Positions 44,760 to 57,321 are shown, numbered from the stretch's first letter. The stretch: 64,000 nt of DNA from Siphonodentalium dalli (GCA_032622095.1 CP136067.1:95656707-95720706); one strand, 5' to 3'. Made by a program: numbers and translations. The notes: generated by a model not told the origin, from the sequence alone.

Positions 44760-47700
44760 TGAAAGCACCCTCTAGTGACAGCTGTTGAAAATTGTGTTTG
44801 TCCATTGGGGTCTAACAGGGGTAACTTTTATGAGAAAATAATAATGTGGGTTAGAATTTTCCAATGTGATGCTGTTGTTGTCGGGCCAGAAAAGGGGGCG
44901 GGGCAGCAAATAAAATTGTCGTCAATTTTTACCAAAGTTATACATAATCATCTCCATGATATCAGGAGTGGCATCATTTGATTAAGGGTGCACTGAAGGG
45001 AAGAGGGGCACCACAATGGATAACAATATTTTTAACACTGATTTCCACCAAATTGATATACATTCTTCTCCATCGTGTGACTTAAAGAATCCAAATCGGT
45101 GCCATTTGTGTGAGCAATTGAGGGGGACACTAAACTCCATAAAAGCAGGAGTCTAATTTTGTGATTTAAAGATGTTAAAAGTGGGGTCATTCGAGTCATA
45201 GGTTCATGGAGGCGGAAAGGGACACCAAAATTTATAACAAATATTTCTAGTGTTTAAATAGGCCAAATTGGTCCCACTTGGTGAGAGATGGGACACATCT
45301 GTCTGTCTGGCAGTGCTCTAAATAACATCACAGGGGATAACTTCACTAAATTTGATAAGAATTTGTTTTGTCACCAATTACCATCAAACGTGTATATAAT
45401 CATCTCCATGATACCAGGAGTCTAATTGTGTGGTGTAAAGCTGTTAAAACTGGCATCATTCTCCATGATACAAGGAATGTATTCTTGTGATTTAAAGAGA
45501 CCAAATTTGTGCCATTTTTATGAAAAATGGGAGGGAGCACTAAATACGATAAGATTAGTCGCCTATTACTACCAAGCTTATGAATAATCATCTCAACGAT
45601 AGTAGGAGTCTAATTGTGTGATTTTAAGATGTCAAAAGTGGGAGTGTTCAAGTCAGAGTGGATGGAGGGGGAGAGGGATCCCAAAAATTTATAACAAATA
45701 TTTTAGCCCCGATTTCCACCAAATTGATATATATTCTTCTCCGTGATACGAGGAATCTGATAAGAATTTGTTTAGTCGCTGATTTCCAACAACTGTATAT
45801 AATATGTCAAATGTGGCACCGCTTGTCAGGGATAGGAAAGAAAACTGATCAAAAATATATTTAGTGCCAATTTCCACCAAATTCATGCACGTTCTTGTCT
45901 TATGATATGAGGAATTAAATCATAATGCAAAATTGGTGCCTATATTTGCAAATATCTGTCTGTCTGGATGTGTTCTATATAACAAAAAGAGGGAGGGCAG
46001 CAAAACAAAAACATACATAATCATCTCCATGATATGGCGCCATAAGAGTCAGGGGTACACAGAGGAAGAGATGGTACCAACATTGATAAAAACAACAATT
46101 TTAGCACCGATTTCCAGGAAATTGATATGTATTCTTCTCCATGAAATGAGAAATCTAATCGTATGATATAAAGATGCCAAATTGGTACCGTTTGGTGAGA
46201 GTTGGGGTGATGGGGGTACATTAGACATGACAAGAATTTGTTTAGTTGCCGATTACCACCAAACTTATACATAATCGTGTCTATTATATCAGGGGGTCTA
46301 ATGGACGTGGTTTAGATATGTCAAAAGTGGGGCCATTTGAGTCATGAATGAGAAGAGGAGGGGCACTGAAGCTGATACATATATGTTTAGCACTAGTTTC
46401 CACCAAATGCATACATGTTCTTCTCCAATTATACGAGGAATACAATCATGTGGGCTAATGATGGTCCACATATGGTGTTGTTTGGTTCAGGGATCGAGAG
46501 AGAAGGGACACTGATATCCACAAAAATTATATATAGTCATAACCATAATTCATTCTAAGGACTTTTTGGCATTCAGATTTGACAACCTCGACAAAATTAA
46601 TGGTGATCGAGTTAAGTCACTTGAACAATTATATCTTCTCAACTGTCATATGTGACCCGCCATATCAAATCCAGTTGTAAGTCGGGATTTTTTTACCCTG
46701 TGCCAATGCATTCTCTTATATATGCGAGTCGACCATATGTCGCCTCGCATATATAAGAGAATGCATTGACCTAACAATTTTTTATCATTTTTTTAAAATA
46801 AATGTTTCTTACAATTTTTAGGACATAAAATAAAAAACATCCATTACCCTGCAGGGAGCCCCACACATATATATAAGCATAGAGAAGAGTGTCGTCTGCT
46901 CATGTTTGTCTGGGGCTCTGTATGGGTATAAATTATAAAATTGTTAAAGAATACAAAAACAAATTATTAAAATTGTAAAAAATTGTTAAGCCAGTGCATT
47001 CTCTTATATATGCGAGGCGACCTATGGTTGACTCGCATATATAAGAGAATGCATTGGCACAGGGTAAAAAATCCCGACTTACGACTGGATTTGATATGGC
47101 AGGTCACATATAGGAACGTGAAACAGGGCATTATTATAGTGAGTTAGCAAAAACAAATACATAGAAGAATTAATGCAGTAAAAGTATATTTATCTATTTA
47201 AAAGATACATATATGTTTGCAAGATGAGGGACCTTGAACCGCCAGAGGATAGCATGTTAGAATTAATGGCTCATGTATTATAACACAATTGAGTCTGTCC
47301 CATTCAAGATGTTTTCCACAAACAGATACAATTTGTCGAGAGTGATGGAAATGTATTTATAGATGACCTGTTAAAAAATAGTGATCACAGTGTGCAGTCA
47401 CATATAGTTTCTTCTGAGTAGCACATGACTTTTCATGATCCTCCAAAACTGGCATCTGAAAAGGGTACATCCGCCCAATACAGAGGATTTCTTTAATTTT
47501 TTTAGAACAGAACCATAGCCTAACATAAACAACTTAAAACACCGCTCTGTGTCGGACACATGTAGCTGATATATGGCAACATTTCTTTTAAACTGAGAAT
47601 AATTAGCCAGTATAGCACCATGAACAGAGGAGCACCTGGACATTACTTTAAAACATCTGTATATTCTTGGATATATGATAACAAGGTGTCCCCAAAATAT

Positions 47701-48143
47701 TAATCTAACCCACTGGATAGATTTATACATCTCTATGTAAAACCCAATTGTCGTCTTTAATTTTTGTGAAATAATGTGTTCATGATGTTCATGTTTTGAT
47801 CCCAATAAAAAAAAAAAATTTTAAAACATGTCAATTCCAACCATGTTGAATGTACGATTTAAAAAATGATAACGTCTGAAGTACACGCAGTTGTAAATAA
47901 ATAAATTCTTCTTTGTTGGTGGGATGAATTAATCGCGATAAACAAAATGACATTCACCCCGACAAGGTGAACCACTACTTATAATCCATGTATAATAATG
48001 ATGATGTCATTTGGATTTACAATTTACGAGAATACGTGTAATACTTTGAGCGAAAGTGTTCTCTATTTCCACAAAATGTCCATAGCAGAGGGTTTCATCA
48101 TTCATGTCACTTTAGCATGGGCAACACTGGGTAACCCTGATAG
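44760..48143. mobile_element. Helitron-like non-autonomous element with tandem core, copy 2
   Basis: Colinear with 30328-33190: GGGTCTAACAGGGGTAACTT, the tandem CACCAAATTGATATNNATTC core, CTGTCTGTCTGG words, then GTTGTAAATAAATAAAT and AATCGCGATAAACA, ending GGGCAACACTGGGTAACCCT then GATAG. A TTAA-hairpin MITE (46667-47113) is nested inside. The 135-codon minus-strand frame at 47398-47805 has no ATG and lies in conserved non-coding tail sequence. Confidence 0.65.
46667..47113. mobile_element. Nested palindromic element inside Helitron-like copy 2
   Basis: The outer arms TGTGACCCGCCATATCAAAT and complement enclose a GTGCCAATGCATTCTCTT hairpin interior nearly identical to 16350-16690. So the hairpin interior is combined with different ends here. 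Confidence 0.8.
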
Positions 48144-48224
48144 TATATAATATAAACGATAGAATTCTTTCTCATTGATTGCCTTTTGACATGCTGTGTA
48201 GGCTATTAATTTGCACAACATATA

Positions 48225-48295
48225 CAGCAATGCCCTAAATAATTGACTCCATAATTCTGCTGTGGTTAAGGAGTCGATTACTTAGGGCATTACTG
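48225..48295. mobile_element. Deleted TA-flanked MITE, CAGTAATGCCC-ended family
   Basis: Only 71 bp remain: both ends (CAGCAATGCCCTAAATAATT and GGGCATTACTG) with TA flanks, and the palindromic interior is lost. Confidence 0.85.
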
Positions 48296-48828
48296 TATTG
48301 GTTGTTATTTCTATAGTTCCATCTATTTATTTTCATTTGTAGTATTTCAATTTTGAAACGACTTCTGTTAAGTTGGTATTGACTTATTGACCGAATTTGG
48401 CCCATTGAATTTCATTTGACATATATTTAAACCAAATGGCCGCCCATATGACCATAACCCAAAATGAAGTCTGTATGATCTGCATTGCGTGGTGGTATTA
48501 GCATGGCAAAATTTATTGCATTCAATTTTTCAAGCCAGTAAAACTAATCAAGGTTAACATTCAGAAATGAAAACTGCATGAATACAAATTCTAACAATGG
48601 GGCTGGTAAAGAATTAGAGACCACACAAAATTGCACTTAATTGCATTGAATATCATATTAATAAACTAATCCAGGCCAATTTTAATGGAATGCAGACAGT
48701 AGAAATAAAGTTATCATCTAGAAAAAAATGAGTGATGGACAACCAATACATAATTGTCTTGGTTTTTTACATAACAGGTGCACAATTTTTTTTCATACAT
48801 ATATCTAGAATGAATCAATTGAACATAC

Positions 48829-48942
48829 TTGTAGCACAATCGACGTTCCTAAAACCAGCCACACATATACATATCCACTGTGAAGCTCCATCAACACATG
48901 TCCCTCCATTCAGACAGGGCTGAGATTCACACCAGTCCACAT
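48829..48942 (-). CDS. EGF-domain exon B
   Basis: On the minus strand a TTTGTTTCAG acceptor precedes 114 nt, and GTATGT follows. Both introns are phase 1. The repeat starts DVDWCESQPCLNGGTC and ends GFRNVDCAT, with six cysteines. CESQPC fits the O-glucose consensus and CLNGGTC the O-fucose consensus. The hydroxylation motif has W where F or Y is expected (CVDGASQWICIC). It lies between exons A and C of the same gene, with introns of roughly 6.3 and 9.4 kb. Confidence 0.88.
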
Positions 48943-48988
48943 CTGAAACAAATTAACAATTAATATAAATGGTCTTGACAAGCCAACA

Positions 48989-49409
48989 AATAGTGTGTCT
49001 GTCATTTGCAGAATGAGGTCCCCAGAGGGTGAATTTAGTTATGCTGTCATGCAGATCGGGCTATCGCTGAATTCACCTTCTGGGGGGGACCTCATTCTGC
49101 TTTAGGCCTCATCTTCGGGGAAGTATTTGTAGTCTCAAATCAACTTTGTTGTAAATTACTTTTTCCATTCCGGTAAGTTTGTATATCCCCTAATTTGCAG
49201 AAGATAAAATGCATAATCGAGGTGACTGATAGGTGAACATCACCAACTGGGGAACCGCAATTTGAACCCAAGGTCAAGGGAGAAGTTGGGGCCTAAGCAG
49301 AATTATGTTCCCGGAGAGTGAATTTGGTGATGCTAGCCTGTCGTGTGGGATAGCGTCACTAAATTCACCCTCTGGGGACCTCATTCTACAAATGGCAGAA
49401 ACACTGTCT
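48989..49409. mobile_element. Palindromic MITE, GCAGAATGAGG family, long form
   Basis: AATAGTGTGTCTGTCATTTG to the complementary CAAATGGCAGAAACACT. Each end is a hairpin on GGTGAATTTAGTNATGCT. The interior has CATAATCGAGGTGACTGATA and GGTGAACATCACCAA. Confidence 0.8.
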
Positions 49410-49893
49410 GCAGGCGGGAGCATAATTTTTTGTGGTTTCTCAACAAATTTCACCTAGCTCACTCATGTGACCATATATAAGTCACCATTTCATCTACTAC
49501 AAATACACATGCACTAATTCCATTTAGAAGTTTTGCGCATCATACAGGCCAAGACTCGCTGCCAAGTAGCAAACAGGAATAATCCAATCCTTCTCATTAA
49601 TAACCAAAATCCCCAACGCTGCAGCCGGTGAGGGAATGGGATTTGCCTGCATGGAAATATCTCATTTTTATTGAAACCAATTAGATGTATCGGTGGTCAC
49701 AGCTAGTATTCACATGTTTTGCTACACGTTGAGCCTGATATCTATAAACAAGTAGCTTTGGCACCACACACTCATGTGAATTTTTCCGCCAAGTAACACA
49801 TCCATAACATAATACTATTGCAATACACGTTTAGATAACATGACAATTTTGGGTAATCATTTTTGAGAACATGGCCCTCCAGCAAGCCTGAGT

Positions 49894-50298
49894 TTAGTGT
49901 ACCTGTCATTTTCAGAAGGAGGTCCACATAGGGTGAATTTAGTGATGCTATACCGCATAGCGGGCTAGCATCACCAAATTCACATCTTGGGACCTCATCT
50001 GGTATGGGAGACATAGACTCAGATTTGAAGCTCCCAAATGGTGACTATTGTGATGTACACCCATTGGAACCTCAATTATGCAATGTGTATTCTGCCAAGT
50101 TGGGAATGTAGAGAAACTAAAATAAAAAAGAAAAAGAATCTAAGTTTCTATAGAAATTTGATAATAAATAAACTTTCATGAGAATATGAGGCCTGAGCAG
50201 AATGAGGTCCCCAGAGGGTGAATTTTAGTTATGCTAGCCCGCTATGCGGCATAGTGGCACTAAATTCACCCCCGTGGACCTCATTCTGCAAATGACAG
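49894..50298. mobile_element. Palindromic MITE, GCAGAATGAGG family, long form
   Basis: TAGTGTACCTGTCATTTTCA to CTCATTCTGCAAATGACAGG with the same interior as the copy at 48989-49409, and a truncated CAGTAATGCCC-family piece directly after it. Confidence 0.75.
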
Positions 50299-50413
50299 GC
50301 TCTCAGTGAGAGCTTTCCAATGAATGGCAACAAGACATATTTCCGACAATATCCTGAAAAATTACCCATAATTTTGCTGTGGTTAAGGAGTTGATTAGTT
50401 AGGGCATTACATG
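50298..50413. mobile_element. 5'-truncated MITE, CAGTAATGCCC-ended family
   Basis: It retains CTCTCAGTGAGAGCTTTCCA, the right arm and GGGCATTACATGTA; the left half is missing. Confidence 0.75.
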
Positions 50414-50582
50414 TATATACAACATACTCCCTATTATATACCATTTGGAAGAGGAAGCTTCAGAACATTGTATTATCAACTGATCCGGTCGAATAAACTG
50501 TGGACATGTTGTTTTATCTCAAGATACGAACATGTGTGCTGTGCTTAATTTTGAACTGATCTGTACTGCCAGTTTATAATTA

Positions 50583-50775
50583 TCAATGGAAGGGGAATAA
50601 TTCTATCTCTTAGTTGTGAATTATGATGCATTCATTCTGGGATAAATAACGGGCGAAGTCTTGGGGTGAATCTGAGAATGGAAGGGGAATAACTCTATTG
50701 CTTAGTTGTGAATTATGATGCATTATGGGATAAATAACAGGGGATGTCTTGGAGTAAATCTGAGAATCTCTCTCA
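50583..50775. repeat. Two tandem units of about 104 bp
   Basis: ATGGAAGGGGAATAA, CTTAGTTGTGAATTATGATG and GGATAAATAACNGG occur twice, at about 50585 and 50688. Confidence 0.85.
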
Positions 50776-51829
50776 CTTGGTGAACACTCCTGGGCCACAG
50801 CTGTTCCGTATTCAGGGGGAACATATATATTTTTGGTTTATATAACATGAGTGGCACATGAAATTGTGTTGATTTTCACATGTGAGTATGTGACCGATGC
50901 GACTGTGGAGATAGTCTGCACCAGTCTGCATGATAATGAATTTACACGACAGAAGCAAACACCACAACATCGGAAAACTACACGAGAATTCGGGCGGATT
51001 CGGAGGCGTCCGGGATCTCGTGTTAAATGTTTGTGGTATACACTAAACTGTGGACACCGTGATTACCGGTGAGATACATGTATGCTCTCAATCGAACTTG
51101 CTCTGATGACTGGGCATCATTTATTTTGGAGGGAGAAGGGGGATAAATCTTTATGATATAAGCAAATTTACAGGAAGAATTTAGTGCACGTTTACATCAA
51201 CAGAATATATTACTTCCGGTGTTCAAGGCTATGTACCCCATCAATGGACAGGACATATCGTGGTATCGCCCATTACTCATTCTGAGATGGGCACCATAAA
51301 ACAAATTTACAATATATTTTTTGGGAAAAGTTGTGTATAATGTTATCTGGCATTCGAAAATTGAGTGGGCCTTTAATGGGTTTCCACGCCTGAACGGATG
51401 TCAGGAATTGGAAAGTTTAAATGAACATACACAGAAAACTATACTTAATTGTTAAGCTAGTGCACCACCAATGAAGTCAAAATATTTTTTCTTCACCGAT
51501 GGTGGGGTATCCAAGGTAGTAGGGGAAGATATCCAGAATGGGGGAGAGATATCATTAGGGAGTACATGGCATGGTACACCCAGACAGTTGTTAGTTGTTA
51601 CTGGACTGAACATTTATTACCACCGGTATTCGGTACTAGACGGCACTCGAATACATACATATGTATATGGGGAAAGATACCCAGGCCTGTGTATCTTCCA
51701 CCCACCCGGCCAGCAGCTATATATATGACAATGAAAGTGTCAATGACAATGTAACTCAACTTGGGAAGAGCTATGTTTTTGCTGAGCAATGAAAAGAATG
51801 ATAAAGACGAAATCACGCTGAAGATCCAT
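50776..51829. other. Unannotated interval
   Basis: Several short frames are open here (50851-51072, 51471-51728) but none has a recognisable motif or splice support, so none is called. Confidence 0.35.
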
Positions 51830-52440
51830 ATAAACTTTGATCATGATTTTATGAGGGATATGGTCAGTACGGTGTGCCAAAGGATTTAGTCATACAAAGA
51901 TTAAATCACAAGATGGTAATGAATTTCGGTATAAATAGTATGTTCCCATCTAGAGGTCACTCCAGAGTCAAAGATCCATATGATCCATACGAAGATTGGT
52001 AATGATCGAATGAGGGATGTCCTCTGTAGATGCACCAAATTATTTAGCCATACATATAGTAAATTCCAAGATGGCCATTTTTTCATCGAAAATTATTCAA
52101 ATTTGATAGCTTCTATAAATGCGGGCTGCGGGATGTGCTGATGGATTCAAAATTTCAAGATGGCTGCTGACAAATTTCGATCAAAATAGGAGGCTCCCAT
52201 CCAGATGTCACCCCGAAGATCCATATGAAGTGGAGAGTGGTAGCCATCTTTTTCAAAACATTTTGGTCAAAATAGGAGGCTTCCATATAGAGGTCACCCC
52301 GAAGATCCATATGAAGTTTGGTGATGATTGGATGAGGGATGTGGTCTGCATGGTGTGCCAAATGATTGAGTCATGCAAAGAGTCAAATCAAATATGGCTG
52401 CCGGCAGCCATGTTTTTCATCGAAAATGGAGAATCATAAG
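51830..52440. repeat. Decayed tandem AAGATGGC array
   Basis: Three to four units with GTGCCAAAGGATTTAGTCAT, CAAGATGGCTGCTGAC, AAATAGGAGGCTCCCATC and GTCACCCCGAAGATCCATAT match the array at 27460-28510 in part. Confidence 0.75.
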
Positions 52441-52894
52441 ATATATCACTAAGATATGCGATGGATGAAAGTGTGATAGATGGTGTGCATATGTTAATGA
52501 AAGTTAAGAAATGCAACCACATGAGAGATACACATGTGTAAACGCCATATGGCCTAAGTGTTGTCTCTGGGTTCTGTGTTGTTTTTGTAGCTCTCAACTA
52601 AAATGTTAAAAGCAAAGAGCCCACCATTTTGGTGTTGAGCTGCACCTCCTCCAACATAAAATCCATAGACCTCCCTGAGAAAAATATTCAAATTGTAAAA
52701 CTTACATGATGAATGTGCAATAAAAACCTCTAAAAGGTTTGAAAGAAACCCATATGTATATATACTGAATAACTATAAGAGGTAGCAAAATGGTGGCATG
52801 CTACCACATCAATGTGCATTCAAAAATTACACTGAAATCACACAAACGTCCCACAATAAAGGGGCAGCCATCTTTATATTGGAGTACCAATGTT

Positions 52895-53502
52895 TAGGGC
52901 CCTGCGAATTTGCCATTTTCGTTTTGAATCGAATCTTGCATCGAATCAGCCAAATTATTCAGAATCGCATCGAATATCGAATCGAATCATTGCATCAGGC
53001 ATAATGATAGTGAACATGAATATAATACATGACACAGAGGCCGTAGCAATATCAATTTGCTCACTTCGTAACGACGATACATGGTCATCAGTATAGCGAC
53101 AATGTAAATATTATCTATAAATGAATCAAATGCATGTCTAACAAATTAAGTGCGCATTCTTTGTGGCGGTCTCTGTTATGCAATAATGAAACAGTTCAGA
53201 AGCCATATCGAAGCCAGAAAGCAATCGGGTTCACAAGTTTGACACATATATGAAATTGTGTTAGATCAGTTGCAAGGTGGTAATTAGTTAGCTCAGGTCA
53301 ACGACAATGTTATTTATATGCATTGGTATCATAATATACATGTATCTTCGCGAAAAAGCAATGTAGTCTGTTGAATTAATGACAATGCAACTGGTGCCAA
53401 TTATTCGATACAAATACAATTCGAATCAGGACAGCCAATTTCTAATCAAATCAAATCAGATGAAAGATTCCGAATCGCATTGAATCGATTCGCAGGACCC
53501 TA
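52895..53502. mobile_element. hAT-like non-autonomous element
   Basis: The ends TAGGGCCCTGCGAAT and ATTCGCAGGACCCTA are inverted. The 8-bp flanks CCAATGTT and CCAATTTA match at 6 of 8 positions, fitting a decayed hAT target duplication. The inner ends are rich in GAATCGAATC words. No transposase is present. Confidence 0.75.
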
Positions 53503-54003
53503 CCAATTTATTACAGATGGTAGTGTAATGTGGAATCATCCGAATATTATATTAGTATACTTTTCTATCAAAACAGATTAAACTGACTTCAAAGTTCATG
53601 TTATATACTATGGTGGCCATGTTGGACACAGCTTTGGATTCTAGGAAATGCTCAAAGGTGAGAACTTCACACCCACTGAGATATTGATACACACACCACC
53701 TAAAAACACAATTGACAAAGAAAAAAACTTTAACAGAGAATTTTCACTTTACACCTATTTTACTATTGCTCCCGGGACTATATGTATGGTACTGGGTTTG
53801 ACGGGTTAACATTTTTATCATCATTTCATACCATAATAATACAAAGAAAGTGAGAACAAAATGTATATGGTGGGGGAGATACACAGGGTGGGGGAACATA
53901 CCCCAGAGGGGGGTAAACTGTTACAATGGAACTGGTACTGGAACCGCAGGATCATGCACAGAAGCGACTCAGTACCAATAGATCTGGTACCGTTCATACC
54001 AAG
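53503..54003. other. Unannotated interval
   Basis: No gene or clear repeat. Confidence 0.35.
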
Positions 54004-54249
54004 CCTTGAAATAGTGTGCCTGTCATTTGCAGAATGAGGTCCCCAGAGGGTGAATTTAGTGATGCTACCCCGCATAACGGGCTAGCATCACCAAATTCAC
54101 CCTCTGTGGACCTCATTCTGCTTACACCTCAGCAGAATGAGGTTCCCAGAGGGTGAATTTGGTTATGCTAGCCCACTATGCGGGGTAGCATCACTAAATT
54201 CACCCTCTGGAAACCTCATTCTGCAAATGACAGACACACTATTTCAAGG
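54004..54249. mobile_element. Palindromic MITE, CCTTGAAATAGTGTG-ended, short form, best-preserved copy
   Basis: CCTTGAAATAGTGTGCCTGT to ACAGACACACTATTTCAAGG are near-perfect inverted ends. Two hairpins lie between them. This copy defines the family termini. Confidence 0.9.
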
Positions 54250-54458
54250 GTTGGTCCATAGTTCGAGAAGCCTGGTTTTGTGTCACCCAAACGACATACT
54301 TAATTTCCTCTATGGGAAACATAGGTTAAATTAAACAGATTTTACTGTTTCATTATATAGAACAGGACTGACATATTATGCACATGTTGGAACTGTATTC
54401 ATTATGATGAAATGAGACACAATGTTAACCACACAGTCTTGTTGCTATATAAAATTAA

Positions 54459-55400
54459 TCTCTTTGCATTTTATGACACTGAAAATGGTACTTCTAATAA
54501 AAACATGACTGACTCTTTTACAAATAATCACTGCACTTATTCCTCATAATAAAATAATTGAAGTTGAAATACAATTTTATAATTTTTGCGATAGTCTAGA
54601 TCTCTAGACGAGGCAGCGATGTGTTATTTTTAAAACTCGGAAATCGTTGGGCCTAAAAGTAATCTAGGCCAAAATGAAGAAAATTTTGAACCAATATAAT
54701 GAAAAGATAAATAAAACCAGTGCAGAAGGAGAAATCATCTTTTGAAGGAAAAGTTAAGATAATAAGTTCAACACACGATCTATGACATATGGTCATTTAT
54801 GAGCTTATTGTCTGAACATTTCCTAAGAGAACTATTCGTCGATGAGTATTTAGTATAGAAAGGTTATATATTAATAAGACAAAACTGAACTTGAAAGTTG
54901 GAACACTACAAAAAGTCAGTGAAAGTAAATATGCCACACACTTTGAGAGGTGAAATGTGCAAGTTTACTTGTTAGTGACTGAAATACAGATCAAACGAAA
55001 CTGATGTACAGATAATGTACTGTTATTCTGCATAAAAAAATGTGAAATACTGATATTTTGTTTGGTCATTACAGATATAAATTAACTATTTATCACTATA
55101 TTGTCAGTTTATGCCTGATATGTGCCAGGTGGTTCTCAAAATTAATTAAGCTAATTCAAGCTAAGAAATATGGGATCGTTGTGTTGCTATATAGTTTCAC
55201 GTACCTGCACACTCGACGCCAGTAAATCCATATGCATATGCACATGCACATGTGTATCCATTAACCCCGTCAACACATGTCCCTCCGTTCTGACAAGGAC
55301 TACTGACACATTCATCAATGTCTGAAGAGATAATCACAGGTTTTAAGAAGGTATTCATTGTCCCATACCTGCAGTTACAACATCAACATGTATTTCACAA
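54459..55400. repeat. Duplicated block carrying EGF exon A (copy of 18437-19560)
   Basis: Order and sequence match the block at 18.4-19.6 kb, but it lacks the TA-flanked MITE present in that copy. It also carries extra small insertions, such as AATTAATTAAGCTAATTCAA near 55140. Confidence 0.85.
55205..55321 (-). CDS. EGF-domain exon A (first of four seen)
   Basis: On the minus strand TCTCTTCAG precedes 117 nt and GTACGTGAA follows. Both introns are phase 1. The repeat starts [16 protein letters not shown] and ends GFTGVECA. The O-glucose (CVSSPC), O-fucose (CQNGGTC) and hydroxylation ([12 protein letters not shown]) motifs are all intact, so it should bind calcium. It is two residues longer than exon D because of a GCATAT duplication between cysteines 5 and 6 (CAYAYGF). 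Upstream exons of the gene must lie to the right, beyond or within the 55.3-57.6 kb interval, where none was found. Confidence 0.9.
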
Positions 55401-55637
55401 AGATTACTTTAGAAGAATGTAAAATAAATTATACAGAAGCTAGTAAAGTCATAAACGATGCCAATCTGTTGTCTTTACAAATAAATCATAGCATTTTATA
55501 TACCAACACGAAGTTCTATAAATGTAAACTATCAGAAACAGAAATATGCCTCTTTGGCATACAGGGAGAGAAACAACTCTACACTTATTTGATTAATGTC
55601 CAGTGACAAAATCAATCCTACTAGAATGTCAACAGTT

Positions 55638-56095
55638 ACTAAAGATACTCAATCCGATCAGACGGTCCCCATATCATCAAGTTACAACAACAACAACATT
55701 TCTTCAAAATACGCTTTAGTTATCAGAATCTATTTATTGCAAAGAAAACAATCCTAACCACTGTCAACTATGGTATCAAATTTCACAAAACTTGTTATTT
55801 GTCAACATTTTGTTCAACAAGATATTGCCGTATTATCACGTAAGTATCACGAAATTTGGCCGTATTGCCACTTGATTTTAGAGTTATCCATCTTCAACCG
55901 CAATTTCGTTCGAGACCTTCCGTTTGACCACGTGTTTCTTGGTCACATATTATTACACATCTCGAGAAATAACAAACGATATCTGATCACTCTGAGCTTT
56001 GATGGGTGGGTTCCTCGACTCGAATCAATTTTTTTTCCTCTCGAAGATAAAGAAATTCTAATTTAGGAGCGTCTGATCGGATTGAGTACCTTTAA
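55638..56095. mobile_element. TTAA-ended MITE with AGGTACTCAATCCGATCA ends, copy 3
   Basis: CTAAAGATACTCAATCCGAT to GGATTGAGTACCTTTAA. The left TTAA is mutated to CTAA. Part of the left interior is replaced by unrelated sequence. Confidence 0.75.
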
Positions 56096-57321
56096 AAAAT
56101 ATATGTGATCTAAACTTTGAAATATCTCCCGTAAAAAATATTTTTTGGAACCCACATTATTGCAGGAAATTTAGTAGATGACAACTTAATAGGCATGAGC
56201 ATACTTTTATTTAAAAGATATATATACCCCAGCAGAATGAGAGCAATTGAGCTAAATATTAGTGGACTATTAGAATGGATCAAGCGCTATAAATAAATCG
56301 AAACTACAAGCTTATTATACAATGTAAAAAACAAAAAAGATAAACCATACTGTGGCAGATGGCACAGAATGGAAAGTATTTTTGCAAACAGTGGTCACGG
56401 TGCTGCAGCTAACATTAAATATATTTATAACATTATATATCATATAATATAACAAGTCAGCTCAACCACAAATAAAAGTTATAAAACTCATGTTTTTGTT
56501 TTTTATAAGAAGAGCTCACGACATATTATGAAATTATCGAACGAACAGCTATACTTAGGTGTGTTTGGTTTAAGGAACTCATTTCATAAAATTACACAAT
56601 CTAAGCTAAAAATTCAAAGTTCCATCAATCGGCCCCACACCAAAAACCTTTGAAATACCAAAACGATAAATAAGATTAAAGGTACACAGTGTATTTTGAA
56701 ATAAATATTACTTTGGCATACACAGTTTGTTTCGTACATAAAATAGATACTTTCTAAATATCAAGTAATCTGTTAATAACATTGAAAAGCCTTTATGATG
56801 ATATTGCATTTTAACCATTTTGTAATGAATTGCTATACCGTATATATATGTACAGTGTTCCATGTTTATGACATTAATAAAAATTATTTTTTTAAAACAA
56901 CAACATGTGTTTTAACTTATCATAACCCTGAGCCCATGGCAATTACATTGCCTGGCAACCATTCTCAACAGACAAAACCTTTAATGATTATAGCCAGGCT
57001 GGGGTTCCAGAGGAGGTATGCGCTTATCCAGATTTCATATTATGTGGCCCAGATGTCAATAATCACCCAGTAATTTTAAGATTGTCACTTGTTGTCGGTA
57101 GGGTTGAAGTGAATACAACTAAAATTGGCACATCATTATTCAAACGAAAACGTATTCAACATGTCCTGCATAAGATGTATTGACAAGATCACCCTGATAG
57201 AATTATACTACTTCCAAATTTGTTCATGCATATGAAAACTAGAAATATATGCCCAGATATACGGACAAATTTAAGTCAATCCAGTATAGCCCCCCCCCCC
57301 ACAATTTGTATTTCTTGACAC
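56096..57321. other. Unannotated interval
   Basis: No gene or RNA gene seen; a C10 run lies near 57291. Confidence 0.35.

Noticed and set aside
47398-47805. 135-codon minus-strand frame
   Set aside because: It lacks an ATG start and lies in the non-coding tail of a Helitron-like repeat also present at 32.5-33.0 kb.
51471-51728. 85-codon plus-strand frame starting MKSKYFFFTDGG
   Set aside because: No family resemblance, no splice or promoter support, and neighbouring sequence is repeat-derived.
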